A DNA stretch of 64,000 bases, taken from Spongilla lacustris. Its lineage: Eukaryota; Porifera; Demospongiae; Spongillida; Spongillidae. Position numbers and translations under genes: made by a program. The DNA is taken from positions 6,085,718-6,149,717 of the forward strand of contig OX442421.1 in assembly GCA_949361645.1 (NCBI GenBank). The letters are read 5' to 3'. Of this stretch, positions 45,859-59,900 are shown in pieces (positions within the stretch are counted from its first letter, which is position 1; each line of letters begins with the position of its first letter). The notes beneath the pieces were generated by a model. It was not told the origin of the DNA. It made no database searches and saw only the letters and a list, made by a program, of their open reading frames with translations.

Positions 45859-48517
45859 ATGGATGAAGATTCAGTTTTTACCAAAAGATTTGTGGAGTGC
45901 GTGAAGAAGGCTGTTGAGGAGAGAACGGAAGAGGTAAGCTATTAGGACGATAGTAGCTGTTAATTTTGGAGTCCACGTGGAAACGACCCCTCGTTTCTGT
46001 AGCCTTTGACACTGGTTAGGCTTCAGGTTTGAATGAACAAAGTGTGCTGCAACTCGACGCGTAGGTATGGACGCTCCCATCTTGCGGCATAGTTCAGACC
46101 ATATGTATTTTGTTGTGCTTTACGATTGGTATGTGTCGTGGTGTGTGCGCGTATGTCTGTCTTGCTCACGTTGTGTGCCCAAGGCTTAAATTCCAGGCGT
46201 TTCGTACGCGAGCTTTGGTTCCTGTGTGGGCCTGTGTACATATTTGTAGGGCGGTGTCGTGGCGAGAGATTCTTTGACTTAAGCAAAAGACACAATAAAG
46301 CGTACCATTATTTAGCTTGGATACGCCTGTCTACAGCTTAGCGTAATGTGCGTGGAGCAAAGTAATAAGGCGTGTTTCAGACAGTAATTGCAGGGCAGCT
46401 GCCATGTGCTCAGAGGCGTGAAAAGCATGGAAGTGGTGATGAAAAGTGAAGGAAACGGTTGATGGGGGGGGGGGGGGGGGGGGGGGGGGGGGAATTGTAA
46501 GGTGTTGCTGAGTAGAAAAAGTAAGAGTTGTTGTGAAACATTTGATGCTGAGCTGAGAGATGCACTAAAACTGTAACAGTGATTCAAAGGGTTGAGGCTG
46601 TTAGTACTGACACACACACACACACTGTTCATATGTATGTAATACAAAGTGCATGTGTGTGTGCACCCTAAAAATGTATGCAGGTATGTATGCTATAGTA
46701 CCCACAATGCTTTACCAACATGCACATGTGTACACATTTGCACTTACATTGCATCATGCACACACATACAGACACACACACCACACACACACACGTGCAC
46801 ACACATACACACGCACACGTGCACACACATACACATGCACACACACACACACACACACACAAAGCATGGAGTGCTGATTTACATCAACATTCCACATAAC
46901 ATCACAACATAAGGTGTCTGTTGCCCATTGGGAGTTTTGGTGTACAGTTGTTAGTGTGTGATAGCATCAATTCTAGTGCCTGTTTATTGACATATTGTGG
47001 TTACCATGGTTCATTTGAGTGTGTGGATTGTTTAGTTGCATCCTAATCTTAAAACCAGCGGGGGTGTGACTTTAGTTGGCCTGCACATAAGGTATAAGCT
47101 TTGTGCCAGGTGTAGAGTTTACCAGGAAAACACCCAAGGGCTTCTGTAAGTTTTTTTTTGGGGGGGAGGGGTGGGGGGTGGTGATTGTGCAAGGAGTAGG
47201 GCAGTGTTATGGTGGTTAGTGTTAACATTTGTGTGATGATGGTGATGTGATGATGGTGTTGTGATGGTGGTGATGTGATGGTGCTAAGTCATGTTTGCAT
47301 GCTATGTTCAGTGTATCACCATCTTGCAGGACACTGACTATATCTGTGATGCTTTGAAGAAGCTGGCAGAGTTCTCAGGATACGATTCAAGTCTTCTGAA
47401 GTAAGTGTGGTTAGTTTTTTTGGGTGCACATGTGGCAGGCAACGGGAAGGGAGAATGGAAGTGTTGTGCATAACACCTGGAGCTTTGAAAATGTCACTTG
47501 TCTTATTAGGTGTCTTGTTGAGAGGCCAGTTTCCCCCTGATAGCTACATGTACCTACATGTGTGCACGCTGAACGATTGTGGCAGTTGTGGTATGCAGCT
47601 TTATATAGATATTTTCTGGGATAGTCTTTGTAGCTACGTCTAACATGGGCAGCAATGGAGATGCAAGGTGGAGGGATATGGGGAGCAACAGTTCTGATTA
47701 ATGCTCGTTTCTCTTCCCTTCATCGTCAGATCCCTACCTCCACGACTCCTCTACAGAGAGTACACTGAGGACGCAGTCTTGTATCGGTAAGTTTTGTTGG
47801 AAGAAATATATATATTTTTAGGGTGGGAGGGATAGGGGTTAGTGAAATGGTGTGTGGGTAGCTGGAGATAGGTTTGAGCAGTGGTGAGCAGGAGAAGCAC
47901 AAATGGCCAATATTAAGTAGTGGCTCAGTGGAAGGTTAGGCAAAGGTATTAATTTCGTGTTGCCTTTTTATTGCAGGAGTGAAGAGAAAGCACTGTGTTG
48001 GTTCTATGTGCTCATTGGGACAGTGAGTATTGCTGGCTACACATTCTCGCATGGTAGCAGGTGAGTCCCCCAGTGTCAGGTGAGCCCCTCCCCCCCTCCC
48101 CCCGTGTCAAGTGAGCCTCCCCGTGTGAGGTGAGCCCCTCCCCCCCAGTGTCAGGTGAGCCCCCCAGTGTCAGGTGTGAGCCCCCCAGTGTCAGCAGGTT
48201 GGTGGCTGTGTGGGACACTTGTGTGGCCTGGTCATGTGATCATGTGGTCATGTGATCATGTGGTCATTTAAGTGTGTCAGCCTTTCAACCATGTCAAATG
48301 GCAGTTACATGGCCACACACATACACGCAACTCATTACACACACAACTCATTACACACACACACGCATGCTTGCAGATGATTCACACCTAACTCACACAC
48401 ATACATGATACACCCACATACATGATACACCCAACTCACACACACACATACACACACTGTATGCGCAGACATCCACATCCAACACACTCACTTGCTGTGG
48501 GTACTTGAGATTACTGG

Positions 48518-48604
<87 letters not shown>

Positions 48605-51600
48605 TCCTCACCTGCTTTGGATACTTGAGATTACTGGTCAGAACCTGTGGTCATGTGTTGAGCAGCTGAATTACTGTTGTGTAATGTGTAGTAACACTTA
48701 ATGGTTCAATTGTTCTGATTGATCATCTGTTTGCACTTTCCAATCAGTTTTGGACGCTGTTTGAACTCTCCGAAACGTGAGAGTGACTGCAATATCCAAC
48801 AGGGTACAACTCTTCTGCAGGTCAGGACAGGGGTGTTGTTGGGGGGTGCAGTTAGTGATTTGTAAGGGTTTATGGTGGTATACATGTGGTGTATGTGCGT
48901 GTATGTGTGTGTATGTGTGTGTATGCGTGCATGCAGTTGTAAGGCCCAGGGTAATATGTACATGTGACGGGGACTTAGTGATGGGAGGTGTTGTTTGAGT
49001 TTGAGTCTCTGTATTGAACTAGTCAACAGCTCTAGTTTTCCTTAAAAGCAAAATGGTTATTACAAGGGTGTTATCTAGAGGTATGGTATTTGTAAACACC
49101 AGCCCATATGTGGATTCCAAGTCCCAAAGCTGGCTGCTTGGTTATGAGAAGGAAGGCTAGACACCAATACACACCCACCTCATGAGGTCAATAGCTGCCC
49201 TCTTGCTTAGATGATTGGCTGCATTTTTTTTTTTTAATGAGTGTATGATGTCATAGCCTATTGCTACTTTGCTGGCAATATCAAGAGTTAGGTGTAAGTT
49301 TGTAGGGCAGGCTGTAATGTCTTGTGATCCTTCACTGTATTGTCATGTGATCCTTCGCCTGTTCCTTGTGTCTGTAACAATCCAGACTTTTCAGAGGCCC
49401 TGTTTTAGCGTTTTGTGTAATTCATTAATTTCACCATCTTTTTTATTTATTTATTTTAATATCTTAGTCCATCTTTTTTTTGATGTCTTTTAAAAACTCC
49501 TCTCCATTCTCAACCGTACTCCCTACAAACTTGAAGCTTTCTCCCCTGTGCGTTCGTTCAGTATTCTCTCCAGCTCTGCTTTGCCTATTTCTTACATTGT
49601 ACTTTGTTGGGCACCAAGTCCCCTCCCCCCCCCCCCCCCCACCCCTGGGAGGGCATGGTAAGAGGGTAGAGGAGATGTAGTGGGAGGGGAGGGGGTGGAG
49701 GAGATGTAGTGGGAGGGGAGGGGGTGGAGGAGATGTAGTGGGAGGGGAGGGGGTGGAGGAGATGTAGTGGGAGGGGAGGGGGTGGAGGAGATGTAGTGGG
49801 AGGGGAGGGGGTGGAGGAGATGTAGTGGGAGGGGAGGGGGTGGAGGAGATGTAGTGGGAGGGGAGGGGGTGGAGGAGATGTAGTGGGAGGGAAGGGGGTG
49901 GAGGAGATGTAGTGGGAGGGGGGGTGGAGGAGATGTAGTGGGAGGGGAGGGGGTGGAGGAGATGTAGTGGGAGGGGAGGGGTGGAGGTAGGGCATGGGGA
50001 CTGAAGGAGAAGGGAGTCACCCTGTCTACTAACCCTCTCTCTTCTCTTCCCCCTTTGGTCCCCTCCAGGTGGACTACACAGAGGAAGAGTTGAAGTCCTT
50101 TGCGCATAGAGCAGTGATCAAGTCCACCCCCAGAGGCAAGATGGCAGCCAACACTGACTGTGGGGGTGGTGCTGTGTTTGATGACGATGCACTCATAGCC
50201 AGCAAGCAGAGCAAAGGGGACGAGGGCAGAAATGCCAGGAGCAAGAGTGAAGAGAGGTTAACAGCCCACACCAGCACACCCACACCACCACACCCACACC
50301 ACCCACCAGTCACTCCCAACACCATGCACAAGCACACCTGTCTCGCACCATTCATTCCCCATTACCTTGCCCTCACATTAGGACATTGTCACCATCATGT
50401 CACACACCATCACATACCTTACAATATATCATCACATATCACACACCATCACATATCTTGCAACATGTCACACACCATCACATACCTTACAACATATCAC
50501 ATACGTCACACACCATCACATACATCACATACCATCACATACTTCACACACCAACACACACACATCACATACTTCACACACCAACACATACCAACACACA
50601 CACACCATCACATACATCACACACTCACACCATCACACACACACATCACATACTTCACACACCAACACATACCAACACACACACACCAACACATACCAAC
50701 ACACACACACCATCACATACATCACACACTCACACCATCACACACATTACATTAATGTCTTTGTCCCAAAAGGGTGTTCTCGTTCACTGAGGAGGATGCA
50801 GCGAGGATGTCTGCCAGCCTCAGGAGGGAAAGCTACTCCAACAGCAGCCTGGGCAAGTCCAATAACACCTCCACAGAGGGAGGTCATGGGGCAGAGGGGG
50901 CCTCAGAGGAGGCAAGCACCTCGACTGAGTCCAGTGAGGTGAAGAGACGGCAGAAGAAGGACAGAGAAAGGCGCTTCAGTGCACCCCCAGGGGGCAGGAG
51001 GCAGGCTGGAGATAGGGACTCCATTGGGTCATACTTGTCTGAAAGCCAAGGTATGGAGAGATCTTTGTACTGTGCTGCCTCATTTTGGCACACCCACATC
51101 ACCACACCCACATCACCACACCCACTTTGCCACACTTGTGTATAATTTGTATGTCTGTGTCTACCCCACCCCCACACATTCACCACCACTCCCACCACCC
51201 CCACACATTCACCACCACTCCCACCACCCCCACACATTCACCACCACTCCCACCACCCCCACACATTCACCACCACTCCCACCACCCCCACACATTCACC
51301 ACCACTCCCACCACCCCCACACATTCACCACCACTCCCACCACCCCCACACATTCACCACCACCTGCACCTCCCCACACATTCACTACCACTCCCACCAC
51401 CCCCACACATTCACCACCACCTGCACCTCCCCACACATTCACCATCATGCATACATTGTGTACGTACACCTGCCACACACGTGTGCCCACATACTCCTTA
51501 CACTATGCCTCATCTTCCATACCTTATCACAACCATGGGTCTCTCCAAAAGTGGATTCTGACGACGAAGAGTCTGTTCAATCTGAGGTCTGTTCACCATT

Positions 51601-51955
51601 TGAGATATATTGTGACAGGGTTTAGAAAAAAGTTCATACTTTTTAGAGGGGGCTATACATTTTTATGGGACGGCAGTTCTGAGGACCACATGTTTCCTAA
51701 CAGGAAGGGGGTGGGGTGGAGGTGGGGCAAAGGAAGTAGTAGAAGTGTGCCCCTCTGGAAACTTTTTTGATATGTGAAAATGTAGTGTTTAGGGGAAATA
51801 TTTTTTGATGGTTTAATTTCCCAGACCATTATATAAAAATAAAGCAGAACAATAAGACTGTTTAGTCCAAGTGCTGATGAGTAAGTAGACTGTGCTGCAT
51901 TTGATGTTCATCATCAGTGCTTTATTGAAAGGTACAACAGTGTGTGTGTGTGTGG

Positions 51956-51986
<31 letters not shown>

Positions 51987-53164
51987 TGTGTGTGTGTGGT
52001 GTGTGTGTGTGTGTGATGTGTGTGTGTGATGTGTGTGTGTGATGTGTGTGTGTGGTACTCGCGATGAAACACTACCTGATTTTGTGAGGGTGTTAGTGCT
52101 GTGTTTGTGCAGCAATATCTGGAGTTGAGGGTGGGGGTGGGGGGGGGTGTGATTAGGATCATAGTATGGGAGTGTGTTTGGGGTGGGTTGGTGTCATTTG
52201 TTTAGGGTGGGTGTAACTTGTAGGGAGTGTGTCATTTGTGGGAGTGTCATTCTTCATGTTAACCCCCCAGGTTTCAAATACTAATAGCATGGATGCTGTG
52301 TTGGAGGTCTTTTCCAAGCAACCAGCAGTCAGGTCTGATGAAGATGTTGGTGAGCCTAATATTGTGTATTGTATGTGTGTATTGTATGTGTATGTGTGTA
52401 TGTGTATGTGTATTGTATGTGTATTCTGCAGTGTGCTTTGTGTACATGTGTCGTGCTCTGCACTTTCTCCAGGTGGGTGTGGCTAACAGTATGTATTCTT
52501 CTTTTGTAGATCGTGTCATGGATGTGCTCCAGTACTTGCCTGTAAGTGACACCTCCTCCTCCACCTCCTCCTCCACCTCCTCCTCCACTTCCACCTCCAC
52601 CTCCTCCTCCACCTCCTCCTCCACCTCCTCCTCCACCTCCTCCTCCACCTCCTCCTCCACCTCCTCCTCCACCTCCTCCTCCACCTCCTCCTCCACCTCC
52701 TCCTCCACCTCCTCCTCCACCTCCTCCTCCACTTCCACCTCCACCTCCTCCTCCACCTCCTCCTCCACCTCCTCCTCCACTTCCCACTCCACTTCCCACT
52801 CCACTTCCTCCCTCCCTCATTCTTCCTCTTCTTCCCCTCTTTTCTGTGTATTTGTGGGATGGGTTTCCTGTGTCATATGACATAATGAAAAAGCATTCCT
52901 TGCTGTGCCCATGTTTCTGTCCAATCACACAAAACATGCATGCACCACACACACACACCACACACAATGTGTACACACACATACCACACGCAACACACCA
53001 CACACCACACAACACACCACACACCACACACACACACCACACAACACACCACACACCACACAACACACCACACACCACACACACACACCACACAACACAC
53101 CACACACACACACCACACACACACACACCACACAACACACCACACACAATGTGTGCACACAACA

Positions 53165-53205
<41 letters not shown>

Positions 53206-53207
53206 GT

Positions 53208-53250
<43 letters not shown>

Positions 53251-53252
53251 GT

Positions 53253-53288
<36 letters not shown>

Positions 53289-53921
53289 ATATGCATGCAC
53301 ACAATGGTTGGGAGGTAAGGTGGATGTGTAGCTGATGCATGCACACAATTCATAGCAGTAGGGAGGTGCCCCTATTGAATTCATTGGCCCCTGCAGCTGG
53401 TGACCAGTATTAGTTTGCCAGCCAACTGTCCCCCATGCTTTGGCCCCCAACTGTCCCCTCCCCTCTGCTTTGGCCCCCAACTGTCCCCCCCCTCTGCATT
53501 GGCCCCCAACTGCTTTCTCATTTAACTACATGCACACACATCTATATACACACTACCACATAAACATACATGTACCACACACTCTCCACATTCACAAATT
53601 GCTCATACACATTGCACACATTGCACCAAATACCACAAATGGATGTAGTGGTGGTGTTGGATGTGATGAGGTGAGGTGGATGTGATGAGGTGAGGTGGAT
53701 GTGATGAGGTGAGGTGGATGTGATGAGGTGGGTGTTTTATACATGTAAGCCAAGCTGTGTGCACCCAAGCTTACAAGCTGTGTGTACATGTACCTAAGCC
53801 TACAAGCTGTGCTGAGTCAGGACAACTTGTATGATATTCATTTAATTAGAATGGCTCAGTGAATCCTTTTGGACTACTCCCTACTGTCATGAATAGCAGC
53901 TGGCAGCTCCTCCTGCACATA

Positions 53922-53970
<49 letters not shown>

Positions 53971-56900
53971 ACACATACACACCACACCTACACACACAAC
54001 ACACATACACACATATACACACCACACCTACACACACAACACACACACGTTACACACATCCTATATCTCCTGCACGCACACACACACACACGTGCACACA
54101 CACACGCACAGCCTACCCTGTGGGGGGTCTGCATTTGTGTTTTGCTGCTCTTTGAAGGCAATTCATATGGTGTGATTTTTAAATGTCCGTAGGTGTTCTC
54201 CAACATGACATCAAACATACGCAAAGCATTCTTTCACCAATTAATGCTCTTGACTTATGACATGGAGGGCATAGTTGTAATCAACAATGGTGAAGAGGTT
54301 AGTGGTTGTGTTTGTGTGTATTTGTGTATGTGTGAGTATTCTTCTGTCTCCACCTCCACCCCTCCCTCCCACCTCCCCCCCACCTCCACCCCCATCTCCC
54401 CCACCTCCACCCCCTCACCTTTCCAGGTTGACAAATGGTACATGGTTCTCAATGGGCAGTTAAAACTAATGAGGGACACGGAACCAGACAAGTTGTACCA
54501 TACAGGAGAGATGTGAGTTGAAATGTGTGGGGGGGAGGAGAGAGGAGGGGACAGGTGGGGTGTGGGGGGAGGAGAGAGGTGGGGGCAGGTGGGATGTGGG
54601 GGGAGGAGAGAGGAGGGGCAGGTGGGATGTGGGGGGAGGAGAGAGGAGGGGACAGGTGGAGTGTGATGGGAGGAAAGAGGAGGGATGTGTGGTTAACTGT
54701 TTATCTTTGTGTGCATGCAGATTTGGTGTGTCTGCATCTCTGAAGACACTCCCTCACAGAGGGAAGATTGTCACTGCCACAAAGGACTGCACGGTAGGCA
54801 ACATACATGTAGTGGTGTGTGTGCGTGTGGTGTGGTGTGGTGTGGTGTGGTGTGGTGTGGTGTGGTGTGGTGTGGTGTGGTGTGGTGTGGTGTGGTGTGG
54901 TGTGGTGTACATGTAGCATGTAGGGAGGTGTGTACATGTAGTGAGGTGTACATGTAGTGTGGTGTGTACATGTGGTGTGGTGTGGTGTAGGTGTGGTGTG
55001 GTGTACATGTAGTGTGGTGTGTATGTGTGGTGTGTAGGTGTGGTGTGTAGGTGTGGTGTGGTATGTACATGTGGTGTACATGTAGTGTGGTGGTGTGTGC
55101 TTAATATACACACACCACACATATCTACATATCCACATATACACACACCACACATATCTACATATCCACATATACACACACCACACATATCTACAATCCA
55201 CATATACACACCACACATCCACACATGTCTACATGCATACATCACTTCCATAGCTTTGCTATGTGTCGGTTAAGGAGTATAGTAGGATACTTGCCCAGGG
55301 GGAGGAGAACTTGAAGAGGATTACAGATGAGAAGGGAGAGGTGGTAATGGTGATGGAAAAGAGGGCTGTTGACGCCAAGAGGGAAGGCTACTTCATCATT
55401 CAGGTTAGCTCCTACCTCAGCTGGGCAGTCAGCCCCCCTGTGACTCCATGTTTTGATCTCCTAGGCAACCCCTGCGAAGCTGTTGGAACAGCTGCTGGAG
55501 GTGTCCATTGATGAGTTCTTCCACAAGGACTTCTTGTTGACGTATAGAACGTTCCTCAAGTCCCCAGACCCTGTTGTAGAGAAACTGACCAAGTCGTGGG
55601 AGTCTGGTGTGCCAGAATCGAGGCATCGGGTGTGTGGAAGGGCTGGGGAGGAGGAGGGAAGGGAAAGGGTGTAAGAAACGTGTGTAAAGGGAGGGAGAGG
55701 TGGTGGGAGGATGAGGGAGAGGTGTGGTGGGAGGATGAGGGAGGGGTGGTGGGAGGATGAGGGAGAGGTGTGGTGGGAGGATGAGGGAGAGGTGTGGTGG
55801 GAGGATGAGGGAGAGGTGTGGTGGGAGGGTGAAGGAGAGGTGTGGTGGGAGGATGAGGGAGAGGTGTGGTGGGAGGATGAGGGAGAGGTGTGGTGGGAGG
55901 GTGAAGGAGAGGTGTGGTGGGAGGGTGAGGGAGAGGTGTGGTGGGAGGATGAGGGAGAGGTGTGGTGGGAGGGTGAGGGAGAGGTGTGGTGGGAGGATGA
56001 GGGAGAGGTGTGGTGGGAGGGTGAGGGAGAGGTGTGGTGGGAGGATGAGGGAGAGGTGTGGTGGGAGGATGAGGGAGAGGTGTGGTGGGAGGGTGAAGGA
56101 GAGGTGTGGTGGGAGGATGAGGGAGAGGTGTGGTGGGAGGGTGAAGGAGAGGTGTGGTGGGAGGATGAGGGAGAGGTGTGGTGGGAGGATGAGGGAGAGG
56201 TGTGGTGGGAGGATGAGGGAGAGGTGTGGTGGGAGGATGAGGGAGTGGAGAGGAGATGGCCAAGAGAAAGCTGGTAACTATGGTAACTACCTTTATACAT
56301 TTTCCCTCAGATCATTTTAATAGTACTGAACTGGGTATCAGAACACTTCTCTGATTTTGAAGGTTGTGAGAAGATGAACGATTTCCTGGACTGGTTTGAG
56401 GAGAGACTTCTGCAGGATGTGAGGAGGCTAGGCTGAGAGTACCCACTTTTAACTCACCATGTCTCTCTCCCTCTCCAAACACCATATGCCTCTTCCCTCT
56501 CCAAACACCATATGTCTCTTCCCTCTCCAAACACCATATGTCTCTTCCCTCTCCAAACACCATATGCCTCTTCCCTCTCCAATTACACTCCATCCTTGTA
56601 TCTTCCTTTGAAGGGCAAAGTTGGAGAGAAAAGGGCTCTAGACAAATTGCGTTCTCAAAATGCAAGAATTAGAAATATTGATATGGTGAGGGTCATGACA
56701 TGCATACCATCACATTGAGGGTCATGACATGCATACCATCACATTGAGGGTCATGGCATGCATACCATCACATTGAGGGTCATGACATGCATACCATCAC
56801 ATTGAGGGTCATGACATGCATACCATCACATTGAGGGTCATGACATGCATACCATCACATTGAGGGTCATGACGTGCATACCATCACATTGAGGGTCATG

Positions 56901-59900
56901 ACATGCATACCATCACATTGAGGGTCATGACATGCATACCATCACATTGAGGGTCATGACATGCATACCATCTGACCACCTCAATTATCATGAAAGCCTA
57001 ATCCAATCAGTGCTTTGTTTACATGTAATCAATCAGTGTCAACTTGTAAATAAACATGCTACTATATTTAGTAACATTGCATTATTTATAGTGCATACCT
57101 CACTTGTATCTGGAGAATGAACAACTTCATTGTGGCTTGGCATGGCAACTAATCCCCTGCATGTTGAGGGATGGTTGCCATGGTAACTAATCTCCTGCAT
57201 GTTGAGGGATGGTTGCCATGGTAACTAATCTCCTGCATGTTGAGGGATGGTTGCCATGGTAACTAATCTCCTGCATGTTGAGGGTGGTTGCCATGGTAAT
57301 TAATCCCCTGCATGTTGAATGATGGTTGCCACAGTCTTTGATGCTCCCTCTTCCCCAGGACCGGGAAGCATCAGGGACTCCTCTTGACTTCTCTATCGTT
57401 GGAGGGTGGGAGATCGGCCATGCTGTGTTTGTGTCAGACATCAGGCCCGATTCCATTCCACTGTGGGCTGGACTACGTGTCGGAGACCAAGTGAGTTCTG
57501 GTGGGAAAGTGGCAGGAAAATAAACAATATTTTTGTATGCTGCTGGTTCATTGCAGATTCTAGAGATAAACGGAACACGTTGTGACAAGAAGGAATTACG
57601 TGAGGTGTGTGATGGTCCACTGGGCTATGTGGTGGTCCACTTGGCTATGTGATGGTCCACTTGGCTATGTGATGGTCCACTTGGCTATGTGATGGTCCAC
57701 TGGACTATGTGGTGGTCCACTGGACTATGTGATGGTCCACTGGGCTATGTGATGGTCCACTGGGCTATGTGATGGTCCACTGGGCTATATGATGGTCCAC
57801 TGGACTATGTGGTGGTCCACTTGGCTATGTGATGGTCCACTGGACTATGTGATGGTCCACTGGGCTATGTGATGGTCCACTGGGCTATATGATGGTCCAC
57901 TGGACTATGTGATGGTCCACTGGGCTATGTGATGGTCCACTGGACTATGTGATGGTCCACTGGGCTATGTGGTGGTCCACTGGGCTATGTGGTGGTCCAC
58001 TGGACTATGTGATGGTCCACTGGGCTATGTGGTGGTCCACTGGGCTATGTGATGGTCCACTGGACTATGTGATGGTCCACTGGGCTATGTGATGGTCCAC
58101 TGGACTAGCTATGTGATGGTCCACTGGGCTATGTGGTGGTCCACTGGGCTATGTGGTGGTCCACTGGGCTATGTGGTGGTCCACTGGGCTATGTGATGGT
58201 CCACTGGGCTATGTGATGGTCCACTGGGCTATGTGATGGTCCACTGGACTATGTGGTGGTTCACTGGACTATGTGATGGTCCACTGGGCTATGTGGTGGT
58301 CCACTGGACTATGTGATGGTCCACTGGACTATGTGATGGTCCACTGGACTAGCTATGTGATGGTCCACTGGACTATGTGGTGGTCCACTGGACTATGTGG
58401 TGGTCCACTGGACTATGTGGTAGTCCACTGGACTATGTGATGGTCCACTGGGCTATGTGGTGGTCCACTGGGCTATGTGATGGTCCACTGGGCTATGTGA
58501 TGGTCCACTGGGCTATGTGATGGTCCACTGGACTATGTGATGGTCCACTGGACTATGTGGTGGTCCACTGGACTATGTGGTAGTCCACTGGACTATGTGA
58601 TGGTCCACTGGGCTATGTGGTGGTCCACTGGGCTATGTGATGGTCCACTGGGCTATGTGATGGTCCACTGGGCTATGTGATGGTCCACTGGGCTATGTGA
58701 TGGTCCACTGGACTATGTGGTGGTCCACTGGGCTATGTGATGGTCCACTGGGCTATATGATGGTCCACTGGACTATGTGATGGTCCACTGGGCTATGTGA
58801 TGGTCCACTGGACTATGTGATGGTCCACTGGGCTATGTGGTGGTCCACTGGGCTATGTGGTGGTCCACTGGACTATGTGATGGTCCACTGGGCTATGTGG
58901 TGGTCCACTGGGCTATGTGATGGTCCACTGGACTATGTGATGGTCCACTGGGCTATGTGATGGTCCACTGGACTAGCTATGTGATGGTCCACTGGGCTAT
59001 GTGGTGGTCCACTGGGCTATGTGGTGGTCCACTGGGCTATGTGGTGGTCCACTGGACTATGTGGTGGTTCACTGGACTATGTGATGGTCCACTGGGCTAT
59101 GTGGTGGTCCACTGGACTATGTGATGGTCCACTGGGCTATGTGATGGTCCACTGGGCTATGTGATGGTCCACTGGACTATGTGGTGGTTCACTGGACTAT
59201 GTGATGGTCCACTGGGCTATGTGGTGGTCCACTGGGCTATGTGATGGTCCACTGGACTATGTGGTGGTTCACTGGACTATGTGATGGTCCACTGGGCTAT
59301 GTGGTGGTCCACTGGGCTATGTGGTGGTCCACTGGGCTATGTGATGGTCCACTGGGCTATGTGATGGTCCACTGGGCTATGTGGTGGTCCACTGGGCTAT
59401 GTGATGGTCCACTGGACTATGTGGTGGTTCACTGGACTATGTGATGGTCCACTGGGCTATGTGGTGGTCCACTGGGCTATGTGGTGGTCCACTGGGCTAT
59501 GTGATGGTCCACTGGGCTATGTGATGGTCCACTGGGCTATGTGGTGGTCCACTGGGCTATGTGATGGTCCACTGGACTATGTGGTGGTTCACTGGACTAT
59601 GTGATGGTCCACTGGGCTATGTGGTGGTCCACTGGGCTATGTGGTGGTCCACTGGGCTATGTGGTGGTCCACTGGACTATGTGATGGTCCACTGGGCTAT
59701 GTGGTGGTCCACTGGGCTATGTGATGGTCCACTGGACTATGTGATGGTCCACTGGGCTATGTGATGGTCCACTGGACTAGCTATGTGATGGTCCACTGGG
59801 CTATGTGGTGGTCCACTGGGCTATGTGGTGGTCCACTGGGCTATGTGGTGGTCCACTGGGCTATGTGATGGTCCACTGGGCTATGTGATGGTCCACTGGG

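Noticed and set aside
52274..53480. Long ORFs of poly-Pro, Glu/Val or Gly over the CCTCCTCCA array
   Set aside because: They are open in several frames because of the 9-bp repeat; conserved PDZ-GEF exons flank the array with proper splice sites.
55461..56320. Long ORFs (280, 235, 188 residues) over the GGGAGGATGAGGGAG array
   Set aside because: Both strands and several frames are open by periodicity; the array is intronic.
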